Assembly: GCA_035541265.1 (NCBI GenBank)
Contig: DATKNQ010000141.1
Span: forward strand, 9,552-73,551
Source of the DNA: Bog-159 sp035541265
GTDB taxonomy: Bacteria > Acidobacteriota > Terriglobia > Bryobacterales > Bryobacteraceae
Length of the DNA stretch: 64,000 bases
Direction of reading: 5' to 3'
Every line of letters starts with the position of its first letter. The first letter of the stretch is position 1. The position numbers were made by a program, and so were the translations under genes. Shown piece after piece: positions 41,676 through 50,023 of the stretch. The notes under the pieces are model-generated. The model ran no database searches and had not been told where the DNA came from. It was given only the letters and a program-made list of their open reading frames with translations.

Positions 41676-42446
41676 CTATAAGCCCATGACCTGGATTCCC
41701 GCGTCGACGAAGATCGTGTTGGCGGTGACGCCGCGACCCAGGTCACTGGCCAGGAACACGGCCGTATCGGCGACCTCGGCGGGATCGGTGTTGCGGCGGA
41801 ACGGCGCGCGCTGCGCGACGTAATCCAGAATCGTGGTGAAGTCTTTGATGCCGCGCGCGGAGGCCGTCTTCACCGGCCCGGCCGAGATCGCGTTGACGCG
41901 AATGCGCTGCGGCCCGAGGTCGCTCGCGAGGTAGCGCACGGAGGCTTCGAGCGACGCCTTCGCCGCGCCCATCACGTTGTAGTTCGGGACGACGCGCGTC
42001 GAGCCGAGATAGGTGAGAGTCATCAGCGCGCCGCCGCCGGTCATGAGCGGAACCGTGGCGCGGGCCACGGCCACCAGCGAATACGCGCTCACCTCCTGCG
42101 CCAGCAGGAAGCCGGCGCGCCCAGTCTCGACGAAAGGCCGCGAGAGATCGTCGCGGTTGGCGAAGGCCAGGCTGTGCACCACCGCGTCGAGCGGACGATT
42201 CAAGCCGCGCAGCGACCCGGTGAGCGCCGCCAGATCTTCCTCTTTCGTCACGTCGCAGGGCCACAAGCCGGCCACCGGCAAGCCTTGCGACAACTCTTCG
42301 ATGGCCAGTTTTTGGCGGTCTCCCAAATAGGTGAGCGCCAATGTGGCGCCCTCCCTCCAGAAGGCCTGCGCGATGGCATAAGCCAAACTCCATTTGTTGG
42401 CAATTCCGAGGATGAGGGCCAGTTTGCCCTCCAGCAGATTTGACAT
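41676..42446 (-). CDS. fabI: Enoyl-[acyl-carrier-protein] reductase (NADH), FabI
   Basis: A 256-residue short-chain dehydrogenase that reduces trans-2-enoyl-ACP in the last step of each fatty acid elongation cycle. FabI hallmarks: LALILGIANKWSLAYAIAQA with the altered glycine motif, HSLAFANRDDLSRPFVET, and the catalytic pair YxxxxxxK in YNVMGAAKASLEASV. The segment GPVKTASARGIKDF is the substrate-binding loop that contacts triclosan-type inhibitors. Length matches the family. It is 12 bases downstream of a Gfo/Idh/MocA gene. Confidence 0.94.
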   Translation of the reverse strand: MSNLLEGKLALILGIANKWSLAYAIAQAFWREGATLALTYLGDRQKLAIEELSQGLPVAGLWPCDVTKEEDLAALTGSLRGLNRPLDAVVHSLAFANRDDLSRPFVETGRAGFLLAQEVSAYSLVAVARATVPLMTGGGALMTLTYLGSTRVVPNYNVMGAAKASLEASVRYLASDLGPQRIRVNAISAGPVKTASARGIKDFTTILDYVAQRAPFRRNTDPAEVADTAVFLASDLGRGVTANTIFVDAGIQVMGL

Positions 42447-42458
42447 GAGCGTAGTCTT

Positions 42459-43403
42459 CTATGGTAACCGCATCGGGCGTCCGCCTTCATCCTTGCTGCG
42501 TTGGGCGGCGTCCATAAAAGCGTAGATCTCGACCGTCTCCTGGTTGGGCACGGGTGGCTCTCCGGTCGCGAAGAACTTCATGATTTGAACGACCAGCGGG
42601 CGATAACTTCCGGACGGCTGCGACGGACTTTCGATAATCTGTTTCGGGCGGAAAACCACGGCGCCGTAGTCACTGTAAGGGCGTAGCGCGCGCACCGTGC
42701 CGATGCGGCCGTCTTTCCAGCGTCCCACGATCACGTCGGCATCCGGCGTGAACATGCGTGTGACCTCTTCGCAGCCCGGCCCCATCAGCGTGTAGAGCAG
42801 CTCGATGGGATGGATGGCGTACCAGGCGAGCTCGAGTTGGTGGTGCGGCTCGAGCGGTCCGGGGCCCCAGGTTGCGACGCCGGTGGCGTCTTTGAACTTC
42901 ATCGTCTCCGCGATTTCGCCGTAGCGCAGGCTCGAAGAGCTGAACCACGGCACGCCGGCCGCGTGCGCCAGGCGGTCGATTTCGCGCACGTCGGCGAAGG
43001 TGGCGGCCAGCGGCTTGTCGATAAACACAAGCTTGTGCGCGGCGATCACGGGCCGGACCTGTTGCAGATGCACGCGGCCATCCACGCTTTCGAGCAGCAC
43101 CGCGTCCACGTTGCGGCACAGTTCGGGTATGCTGTCGTAGAACCGCACATTCCACTTCGTGCGCAGCTCTTCGGCGTACTTGTCGACGCGCGTGGCGCTC
43201 GACTCGATGTCGGGGCTGCCGCCTTTGAACGCAGCTACGACCTTGCCGCCCGGAACATAATCGGGCGACGATTCGTCATTGAGCATCGCGGCGAAGGCGG
43301 TGGCGTGCGACGTGTCGGTACCGATGATGCCGATCCGCAGGTTAGCAGCCGCGGCCGGCATGGCGCATAGAAATACGATGGCGGTAAGCTTCACTTCGGG
43401 CAT
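42459..43403 (-). CDS. Exported Gfo/Idh/MocA family oxidoreductase
   Basis: A 314-residue protein with an ordinary signal peptide (TAIVFLCAMPAAAANLRIG), unlike its Tat-exported relatives elsewhere in the window. The Rossmann region has IGIIGTDTSHATAFAAML; the family lysine motif appears as FIDKPLAATFADV. The unusual TDTSHA motif after the first strand occurs in a subgroup annotated as putative dehydrogenases of unknown substrate. The start at 43403 gives the signal peptide; an earlier ATG would add ten residues. It is divergent from recG across 17 bases. Confidence 0.8.
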   Translation of the reverse strand: MPEVKLTAIVFLCAMPAAAANLRIGIIGTDTSHATAFAAMLNDESSPDYVPGGKVVAAFKGGSPDIESSATRVDKYAEELRTKWNVRFYDSIPELCRNVDAVLLESVDGRVHLQQVRPVIAAHKLVFIDKPLAATFADVREIDRLAHAAGVPWFSSSSLRYGEIAETMKFKDATGVATWGPGPLEPHHQLELAWYAIHPIELLYTLMGPGCEEVTRMFTPDADVIVGRWKDGRIGTVRALRPYSDYGAVVFRPKQIIESPSQPSGSYRPLVVQIMKFFATGEPPVPNQETVEIYAFMDAAQRSKDEGGRPMRLP

Positions 43404-43420
43404 TGTACACTGTGGTGGGA

Positions 43421-45520
43421 ATGGATTTCGCAACTCCGCTCACTTACGTGAAAGGCGTCGGGCCGGCACGCGCGGCCATGCTGGAAGCTAAGGGTCTGGC
43501 CACGGTGGAAGATCTGTTGGGGTACGTGCCGTTCCGCTACGAGGATCGCAGCAACGTGAAAGTGGTGAATGAGCTGGCGCCCGGCGAGATGGCCACCGTG
43601 ATCGCGGAGGTGCGGTCGGCCAGCCTGTCGGGCTTCAAACGCCGCAACCTGGGATTGTTTGAGGCCTCATTCACCGATCGCTCGCGCGGCATCCTGATGG
43701 GCAAATGGTTTCATGGCGGATATCTCGCCAACGTGCTGGCGCCGGGGCAACGCGTCGCTTTGTTCGGCAAAGTGGAATTCGACAGCTACGCCGGGCAGCT
43801 CACCATGCTGCATCCGGAATTCGAGATTCTATCGGAGGACGACGAGGCGGCGGAAGCCGCGCTGCACCTGGGCCGCGTCGTGCCGGTCTATGAGGCCGTT
43901 GCGAAGATCACCACGCGCGTGCTGCGTACGCTGGTGCATCGTGTGCTGCAGGAGCTCGCACCGGTGGAGGACCGGCTGCCCGAAAAAATTCGGCAGCGCC
44001 TGAAACTGCCGGACCGCTGGACAGCCATCCGCGAGACGCACTTCCCGCCGCAGGAGACCGACATCCGGCTGCTGAACGCATTCCGCTCGCAAGCGCAATT
44101 CCGGCTGATCTTCGAAGAGTTCTTCTGGCTGGAATGCGGTGTGGCGCTGAAACGCAGCAAGGCGCGCACCATGCCGGGCATCTCGTTCGAGCTGACGGAA
44201 CACGTGCGCGAGAAGGTAAAAGCCATGCTGCCGTTCAAGCCCACCGGCGCGCAGAAGCGCGTGCTCGGCGAGATCGCGCAGGACATGAAAGCGCCGCATC
44301 CCATGAACCGGCTGCTGCAAGGCGATGTGGGCAGCGGCAAGACCATCGTCGCGGCGGAGGCCGCCGTGATCGCGATCGAAAACGGATACCAGGTGGCGGT
44401 GCTCGCGCCCACCGAGATCCTGGCCGCGCAGCATTATTTCTATTTCAAGCAACTGCTGGCGCGGCTGGGTTACGTGGTGTTGCAGCTCACCGGATCGTTC
44501 ACCAGCCGGGAGAAAGGACAACTGAAGAAGTTGATCGCCGCGGGGATGGCGCACGTGGCAATCGGCACGCACGCGCTGATCGAGAAAGATGTGGAGTTCT
44601 CGAAGCTGGGGCTCGCGATCGTCGATGAGCAGCATCGGTTCGGCGTGATGCAGCGGTTCGAACTGCTGCGCAAGGGCGTGCATCCGGACGTGCTGGTGAT
44701 GACCGCGACGCCGATTCCGCGGACGCTGGCGCTGACGCTCTACGGCGATCTGGATGTTTCGGTGATCGACGAGCTGCCGCCGGGGCGCAAGCCGATCGTG
44801 ACCAAGCACGTCACCGCCGATCACGCCGAGCGCGTCTACAGCTTTCTGAAGAAACAAATCGATGAAGGGCGGCAGGCGTACGTGGTTTATCCGGTGATTG
44901 AAGAATCGGAAACCAGCGCGATGAAAGCCGCCGAAAAGATGTACGAGCATTTGTCGCAGGAAGTGTTCCCGGGCATCTCTGTGGGCCTGCTGCACGGGCG
45001 GCTCCCAACGGACGAGAAAGAGTCGGCCATGGCGCGCTTCAAGGAAGGCGCGACCAAGATCCTGGTTTCGACCACGGTGATCGAAGTGGGAGTGGACGTG
45101 CCGAACGCCACGGTGATGGTGATCGAACAGGCCGAGCGGTTCGGCCTCGCGCAGTTGCATCAGCTTCGCGGACGGGTAGGACGGGGCGCGGCACAGAGTT
45201 ACTGCGTCCTGATCACCGAGCGGATGAACGAGACGGCCAAAGAGCGCATCGCCGCGCTGGTGGGTTCGAATGACGGATTCGAGATCGCGGAAATGGACCT
45301 GAAGCTGCGCGGCCCGGGCGAGTTCTTCGGGACGAAGCAATCCGGCCTGCCGTCGCTGCGCGTGGCGAACATCCTGCGCGACAAAGAAATTCTGGAAGCC
45401 GCGCGGCGCGAGGCCGTGGACTTCGTGAGCCGGCCGCCTTCGGAGGAGGAACTGCGGCGCGCGATCGCCTACATTCGGGATCACTGGCAGCGGCGCTACG
45501 GGCTGGTGACGGTCGGCTGA
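43421..45520 (+). CDS. recG: ATP-dependent DNA helicase RecG
   Basis: A 699-residue branch-migration helicase that remodels stalled forks and Holliday junctions. An N-terminal wedge (OB-fold) domain begins with PLTYVKGVGPARAAMLEAKG. The helicase core follows: MNRLLQGDVGSGKTIVAAEA (Walker A), LAPTEILAAQHYF, LAIVDEQHRFGVMQR (motif II), MTATPIPRTLALTLYGDLDV (motif III), then LLHGRLPTDEKE and LHQLRGRVGRGA in the second lobe. Length is normal. It overlaps rsmD by one base and is likely cotranscribed with it. TACACT (43406-43411) lies 9 bases before the ATG. Confidence 0.95.
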   Translation: MDFATPLTYVKGVGPARAAMLEAKGLATVEDLLGYVPFRYEDRSNVKVVNELAPGEMATVIAEVRSASLSGFKRRNLGLFEASFTDRSRGILMGKWFHGGYLANVLAPGQRVALFGKVEFDSYAGQLTMLHPEFEILSEDDEAAEAALHLGRVVPVYEAVAKITTRVLRTLVHRVLQELAPVEDRLPEKIRQRLKLPDRWTAIRETHFPPQETDIRLLNAFRSQAQFRLIFEEFFWLECGVALKRSKARTMPGISFELTEHVREKVKAMLPFKPTGAQKRVLGEIAQDMKAPHPMNRLLQGDVGSGKTIVAAEAAVIAIENGYQVAVLAPTEILAAQHYFYFKQLLARLGYVVLQLTGSFTSREKGQLKKLIAAGMAHVAIGTHALIEKDVEFSKLGLAIVDEQHRFGVMQRFELLRKGVHPDVLVMTATPIPRTLALTLYGDLDVSVIDELPPGRKPIVTKHVTADHAERVYSFLKKQIDEGRQAYVVYPVIEESETSAMKAAEKMYEHLSQEVFPGISVGLLHGRLPTDEKESAMARFKEGATKILVSTTVIEVGVDVPNATVMVIEQAERFGLAQLHQLRGRVGRGAAQSYCVLITERMNETAKERIAALVGSNDGFEIAEMDLKLRGPGEFFGTKQSGLPSLRVANILRDKEILEAARREAVDFVSRPPSEEELRRAIAYIRDHWQRRYGLVTVG

Positions 45521-46056
45521 TGCGGGTGATCGGGGGCGAGTTCCGTTCGCGCCGGCTGAAAACACTGCCCGGTCTGGGAACGCGGCCGACGCCTGACCGG
45601 CTGCGCGAGACGCTATTCAATATCCTGGCGCCGCGGATCGCGGACGCGGTCTTCGTGGATGCTTATGCGGGCACCGGCGCGGTGGGCATCGAGGCGCTCA
45701 GTCGCGGCGCCGCCCGCTGTATCTTTCTCGAGCGCAGCAAGGCCGCGGTCGACGTGATCCGCGACAACTTGCACGCGCTCGGCATCACCGAGCATGCGAA
45801 CGTCGTGGTGGGCAAGGTGCTCGTGTCGCTCGGGCGGCAGCGCGCTGACATCATTTTCCTCGATCCACCGTATAACATGGAAACGGAGTATGCGTCAGCG
45901 CTAGCCGAGGCGCATGCGCCGCTCGTCATCGCGCAGCATTCCGTGCGCTTCGATCCCGGCGAAACGCATGGCCCCCTGCGGCGCTCGCGCGTGGTGCGGC
46001 AGGGGGACAATGCGCTAAGCTTTTACTCCGGCTCTACTGATTTTTCGTGTAGTTGA
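45520..46056 (+). CDS. rsmD: 16S rRNA (guanine-966 N2)-methyltransferase RsmD
   Basis: A 178-residue methyltransferase that modifies G966 in 16S rRNA. The start MRVIGGEFRSRRLKTLPG, then RPTPDRLRETLFNIL, VDAYAGTGAVGIEALSRGA (SAM-binding motif) and IIFLDPPYNMETEY (catalytic DPPY) are diagnostic. The ATG shares a base with the recG stop codon (TGATG). Its 3' end overlaps the minus-strand small frame at 46034 by 23 bases. Confidence 0.93.
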   Translation: MRVIGGEFRSRRLKTLPGLGTRPTPDRLRETLFNILAPRIADAVFVDAYAGTGAVGIEALSRGAARCIFLERSKAAVDVIRDNLHALGITEHANVVVGKVLVSLGRQRADIIFLDPPYNMETEYASALAEAHAPLVIAQHSVRFDPGETHGPLRRSRVVRQGDNALSFYSGSTDFSCS

Positions 46057-46243
46057 TGGTGCTGACCGGCAGGTTCTTGTCTTCACCGCTGGCCGTGAAG
46101 CTGGTAATGGTACTATAGCCGCCGGCAGGTGGATCGTGCGCGCAACGCTTCCAGCACCCTCCCGTCGTCAGCAGCAGTTCCAGGCGCGGCTCGGTCACAG
46201 GCTGCCGCCACGCCGATCCTGTTTCCACAAATTCGAATTGCAT
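46034..46243 (-). CDS. Possible 69-residue protein of unknown function
   Basis: A short frame directly downstream of the Gfo/Idh/MocA gene at 46250. It has an ATG at 46243 and the sequence MQFEFVETGSAWRQPVTEPR, followed by a Gly/Cys-rich middle. No family was recognised and no ribosome binding site is visible; a 6-bp hairpin (GGCTGC, TATA, GCAGCC; 46245-46260) sits between the two genes. It overlaps the rsmD 3' end, which argues slightly against it. Confidence 0.35.
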   Translation of the reverse strand: MQFEFVETGSAWRQPVTEPRLELLLTTGGCWKRCAHDPPAGGYSTITSFTASGEDKNLPVSTINYTKNQ

Positions 46244-46249
46244 AGGCTG

Positions 46250-47554
46250 CTATAGCAGCCGGGTGACTCCCGGAACCAGCACCGGATAATTGCCATCCGG
46301 GCCTGGCGCCACCGGCGGTTCCGTTTCCGCGGCGACATTCTCAGGCAACGGTGGGTAGTAGAAATCTGATTTGTTGAACTGATCCCAGGTAACCTGTTGG
46401 CCCGTGTAGCAGGAAAACTGCCCGAGCAATCCGATCTGCGTGCTGCGCACCATGTAATCGCCGTTGTTTACCGGCGCGCCTTTGCGAATGCCGGTGAAGA
46501 GCGCCACATGTTCCAGGTCGTACGCATCGGCCTTGGACTTGGCGGCTTGCGATTCCCAGTTCGTTTCGCCCGTAATGCGGAGTTGCAACAGATCGCAGCG
46601 TCCCTTGGTGCCGAGGATCAGGCTGGAGTTTTCGTTATAGCAGTTGTCGATCGTGCGGCAGAAAGCATACACGCGCACACCCTGCGGAAAGTCGTAGACC
46701 ACCGCATGGTGATCGAAGACATCGCCGTAGACTTCGCCCTTGAGCGTCGAACGGCCTCCCATGCCGTAGCAGCGTGTGGGCGCCGCGTTGTGTAGCGCCC
46801 AACTCGACCGGTCAAGATTGTGGATCAGAGTCTGCGGCACATCGTCGCCGGACAGCCAGTGGAAATGATATTGATTGCTGGCCTGATACTCTATTTCTTT
46901 CATGCCCGGGCGCCGCGGGTACAACACGTAGGGCGGCCGCAGCCACGTTTCCTGAATGGCCACGACCTCGCCGATCGCGCCATCATGCACCCGCTTCATC
47001 ACATCGATGTAGCCTGGGTGGTAACGGCTTTGCAATCCGGAAACGATCGAGAGCCCTTTGACCTTGGCCAGTTCGCACGCGGCGCGCAGTTTATTGATAC
47101 CCACGGGGTCGATGGCGTGCGGCTTCTCCACGAACACGTGCCGGCCCGCTTCGATGGCGGTCTTGGCATGCAGCGAGTGGAACTTCGCGGCGTTGGCAAT
47201 GATTACCACGTCTGAAGCTTCGATCACTTGCCTGTAAGCGCCGAAGCCTGCAAAGCAGCGGTCATCCGGGACGTCCACTTGGCCGGGATATTTAAGCCGC
47301 AGCGCGCTGCGCTTTTCCTGCACGCGGTCCAGCAGGATGTCGCCCATAGCCACGATGCGCACGTCCTTGCCGGCATTCATAGCGTTCATGGCAGCCGCCT
47401 CGCCGCGGCCGCCGCATCCGATGACTCCTACCCGGATGACGTCACTTCCGGCCGCGTGCACGAGCGGCAGCGGCAAGCTGCCGAGCACCATTGCCGGCGC
47501 GGCAGCCTTTAGAAAATCGCGGCGCGACGCCGCCTCATAATTCTGCGGTTCCAT
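46250..47554 (-). CDS. Tat-exported Gfo/Idh/MocA family oxidoreductase
   Basis: A 434-residue protein with a textbook Tat signal (ASRRDFLKAAAPAMVLGSL). The Rossmann motif is IRVGVIGCGGRGEAAAM; the lysine motif is HVFVEKPHAIDP near residue 145, and the C-terminal domain has TWLRPPYVLYPRRPGMKEIE. Proteins like this act on sugars in the periplasm of Acidobacteriota and Planctomycetes. It is preceded by ThuA and isomerase genes on the same strand, forming a three-gene module. NAD(P) must be loaded before export, consistent with the Tat route. Confidence 0.87.
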   Translation of the reverse strand: MEPQNYEAASRRDFLKAAAPAMVLGSLPLPLVHAAGSDVIRVGVIGCGGRGEAAAMNAMNAGKDVRIVAMGDILLDRVQEKRSALRLKYPGQVDVPDDRCFAGFGAYRQVIEASDVVIIANAAKFHSLHAKTAIEAGRHVFVEKPHAIDPVGINKLRAACELAKVKGLSIVSGLQSRYHPGYIDVMKRVHDGAIGEVVAIQETWLRPPYVLYPRRPGMKEIEYQASNQYHFHWLSGDDVPQTLIHNLDRSSWALHNAAPTRCYGMGGRSTLKGEVYGDVFDHHAVVYDFPQGVRVYAFCRTIDNCYNENSSLILGTKGRCDLLQLRITGETNWESQAAKSKADAYDLEHVALFTGIRKGAPVNNGDYMVRSTQIGLLGQFSCYTGQQVTWDQFNKSDFYYPPLPENVAAETEPPVAPGPDGNYPVLVPGVTRLL

Positions 47555-47568
47555 GAGTCATTGCCTCC

Positions 47569-49035
47569 TCAATCCAGCCGGTGCGCCGTCCATAAGATCG
47601 CGTTGTGGACGAGCTTACGATAAGCCGGATCGCGCATGGTCGAATCGCTGTGGCCGAGTTGAATGTAGATCACGCGGGCCTTCAGTTGCGGTCCCACATA
47701 AACTACCGGCCGGTCGTTCAGGGAAAAATCGGTCTCCATCAAAACCTGGATTTGCGGCGAGTGCCACATGCCGCGATAGGCTTCGTCGTGGACCACCAGC
47801 GGGGGCACGTCGCGCGTCACCGGGTGGGATTGCCCCAGAGCAGTGTGCGTCACGATCATATCAACGCCTTCCTGGTAGGCGGACACCGGGTGTCCCGGCT
47901 GATCCTTGACGAAAAACTCGCCGCCGGTGACTTTCTCCCACCACCAGGGCCAGCGCGTGTAATCAACGATGGCATGATGCAGGGATACGATCCCTTTGCC
48001 GGCTTCCACGAACTCACGCAGATTCTTGCGCAGAGCGGGTTCCAGGTCTTCCCACATATCGTGCAGCACAATCACGTCGAACCGCCTCGCCAGGCCGGCG
48101 GTGAATGCTTCGTCTGGGGAGGTGGCGTGCTCCCACGTTATATCGGGCTGGTTCTCGAAGAGCGTGTAAAAGGAAACCGGGTACGGATGCCCGCCCGTGA
48201 CTGCCAGCACCCGCACTGCATCCTGGCCGCTCTTGCCCGGCACGATCCGTGCAGGCAGCGTCACTTGTTTGGTGGCGGCCCATTCGGCCGCGCGGGCAAA
48301 CGCGGTGGTGAAGCCCGGCTGCGACATCGCCGTCAGATCGTGGCCCAGCGTGAGATGGGCCCAGCGGCCGTTGCCGAACGCCCGGGTCCAGATGATCGGC
48401 TCATCCTTGCCCGTGCCTCCCGTTGCCGGATCGCTGAACGCCGTGGCGAGCACCTCGGTTCCCGGCAGCAGTTCCATCCGGTGGTACAACTCGTCGTTAG
48501 CCTGAAACTCCCGTTCGAGATCGCGGCTGATGGGGTGTTCGCGATTGGTCCACTTCACCGCGAAGACATGCCTTCTGCCATGGCCAATGTTCGCGGGCAT
48601 CCACCGCGCGCCGATTAAAGCAGGATAGGCCGGCCAGCCCGCGTCCGGACCCGCGTTCCAGTGTCCAGCCTCAAACACCTGACCGTAAAAAGGGCCGTAA
48701 GTGACACCGTGAAACGAAACTACGCCTTTGCCGCCGGCGACGAAATCTTCCACCGCGCGCTCGCTCTCGATGCCCCAGCGCGGCCCCATGTAGTTGAGAA
48801 CCAGCAGATCGAATGGCCTGAGAGTCTCCGCGGTGATGCCGCGCGGCTGTTCTTCCACCTTCACCACGAAACGGCCGGTGCTCTCCAGCAGACTGCGCAG
48901 GAACGGAGTGGAAACGCGCCAGTCGTGATATTGCGTGTCGCTTTCCCCGGTCAGTATCAGGGTCTTGATGCGCGGCGGCGGAGATTGCGCCCACGCCAGC
49001 GCGCCAAGCAGGATCGTGATCGCCGCGGGTCTCAT
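47569..49035 (-). CDS. Secreted protein with two ThuA-like domains
   Basis: A 488-residue protein with a signal peptide (MRPAAITILLGALAWAQ). It has two copies of the ThuA/trehalose-utilisation fold: one from IKTLILTGESDTQYHDWRVS (about residues 20-240) and one from VRVLAVTGGHPYPVSFYTLF (about 250-480). Each has the HDMWEDL- or HHAIVDYT-type segments typical of the family. ThuA folds resemble glutamine amidotransferases but usually lack the catalytic Cys. The 4-base overlap with the upstream isomerase gene indicates coupling. A role in sugar processing is inferred from neighbours. Confidence 0.82.
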   Translation of the reverse strand: MRPAAITILLGALAWAQSPPPRIKTLILTGESDTQYHDWRVSTPFLRSLLESTGRFVVKVEEQPRGITAETLRPFDLLVLNYMGPRWGIESERAVEDFVAGGKGVVSFHGVTYGPFYGQVFEAGHWNAGPDAGWPAYPALIGARWMPANIGHGRRHVFAVKWTNREHPISRDLEREFQANDELYHRMELLPGTEVLATAFSDPATGGTGKDEPIIWTRAFGNGRWAHLTLGHDLTAMSQPGFTTAFARAAEWAATKQVTLPARIVPGKSGQDAVRVLAVTGGHPYPVSFYTLFENQPDITWEHATSPDEAFTAGLARRFDVIVLHDMWEDLEPALRKNLREFVEAGKGIVSLHHAIVDYTRWPWWWEKVTGGEFFVKDQPGHPVSAYQEGVDMIVTHTALGQSHPVTRDVPPLVVHDEAYRGMWHSPQIQVLMETDFSLNDRPVVYVGPQLKARVIYIQLGHSDSTMRDPAYRKLVHNAILWTAHRLD

Positions 49036-49907
49036 CGAGCCGGAACCTGCGCTTCCACGGGCGCCACCACGCCGCGCAGCCATTCCAGGCTGCGCTCGAT
49101 CATAGGTCCGCCCTGCCCCTCGCATTCGATACTCAGCACGCCATGGTAGCCCGCGCGAACCAGCATCTCGATACAGCGGACAATGTTCGCCGCGTTGATG
49201 CCATCGCCCAATGCGCAGTGGCTCACCGCGATGCCGGTCAACTCGCCCCGGGCAGCCGCAGCCAGGCTTTCGCTGACATCCTTGATGTGGACGTGGCTGA
49301 CCTTCCGGATCAGCCGCTCCAGAAATGCCGGCGGATCCTGCCCTGCAATAAAGGTATTGCCGGTATCCATGTTCATGCGCAGGAATGGGGAATCGACGAA
49401 CTCTAGCATCTCCGCCATGATCTCGGGACGAGTCGTGAAATACCCGTGCGGCTCGATGTTGATGGTGATCTCGTAACCTTCCGCCACCGGTACGATGGCC
49501 CGATAAAGTCCGCGCATCATATCGAGTGCCTCGCGTTCGGTCATGCCCTTCGGCGGGAAGCGATCATCCGTGGTATCCACACGCGGGCAACCCGCCAGCT
49601 TGGCCCAGCGGATGGTGTGCAGGATATACTCGACACCCAGAGTGGCGCCCTGCGGCACGGAAAGGGGGAACGCGGCGTCGATTTGGGAGAATGCGATTTC
49701 CAGTTTCTCCATTTTCCGGTGCAATTCCAACGGGTCCTGCCACAGGGCTACGTGTGGCTGGTAGCCCAGCCCATGAATCCAGCTCACGCCATCGATCGCG
49801 CCACACTCGATATAGTGCAGGCTCTGGCGGTGTGCCCACTCCAGGCACTGATCGAAGCTCCAATAGCTGGAATTGAACGCATCCGTGTGAAATCCAATGG
49901 AGAGCAT
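49032..49907 (-). CDS. Sugar phosphate isomerase/epimerase-like TIM-barrel protein
   Basis: A 291-residue protein of the xylose-isomerase-like TIM-barrel superfamily. It starts LSIGFHTDAFNSSYWSFDQC and contains YIECGAIDG, EITINIEPHGYFTTRPEIM (metal-binding Glu), MNMDTGNTFIAGQDP (metal Asp), HVHIKDVSESL and GVLSIECEGQGGPM (final metal Glu). The metal site looks complete, suggesting an active isomerase, epimerase or endonuclease IV-like lyase for a sugar derivative. It is cytoplasmic and leads the ThuA/oxidoreductase module. The substrate is unknown. Confidence 0.85.
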   Translation of the reverse strand: MLSIGFHTDAFNSSYWSFDQCLEWAHRQSLHYIECGAIDGVSWIHGLGYQPHVALWQDPLELHRKMEKLEIAFSQIDAAFPLSVPQGATLGVEYILHTIRWAKLAGCPRVDTTDDRFPPKGMTEREALDMMRGLYRAIVPVAEGYEITINIEPHGYFTTRPEIMAEMLEFVDSPFLRMNMDTGNTFIAGQDPPAFLERLIRKVSHVHIKDVSESLAAAARGELTGIAVSHCALGDGINAANIVRCIEMLVRAGYHGVLSIECEGQGGPMIERSLEWLRGVVAPVEAQVPAR

Positions 49908-50023
49908 ACGCGTGACTCCAGGCTCATTATAGCGGCTTTGCAGATTTAGAGGCCTACTTCTCTCTAATCCCGCGGCCGCTCAGCAGGAACAATAGAACGG
50001 ATTCTCGAGCGACTCATTGGCGC

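Noticed and set aside
43829..45565. 578-residue minus-strand frame
   Set aside because: It is antisense to recG with composition typical of a high-GC shadow frame; recG is unmistakable.
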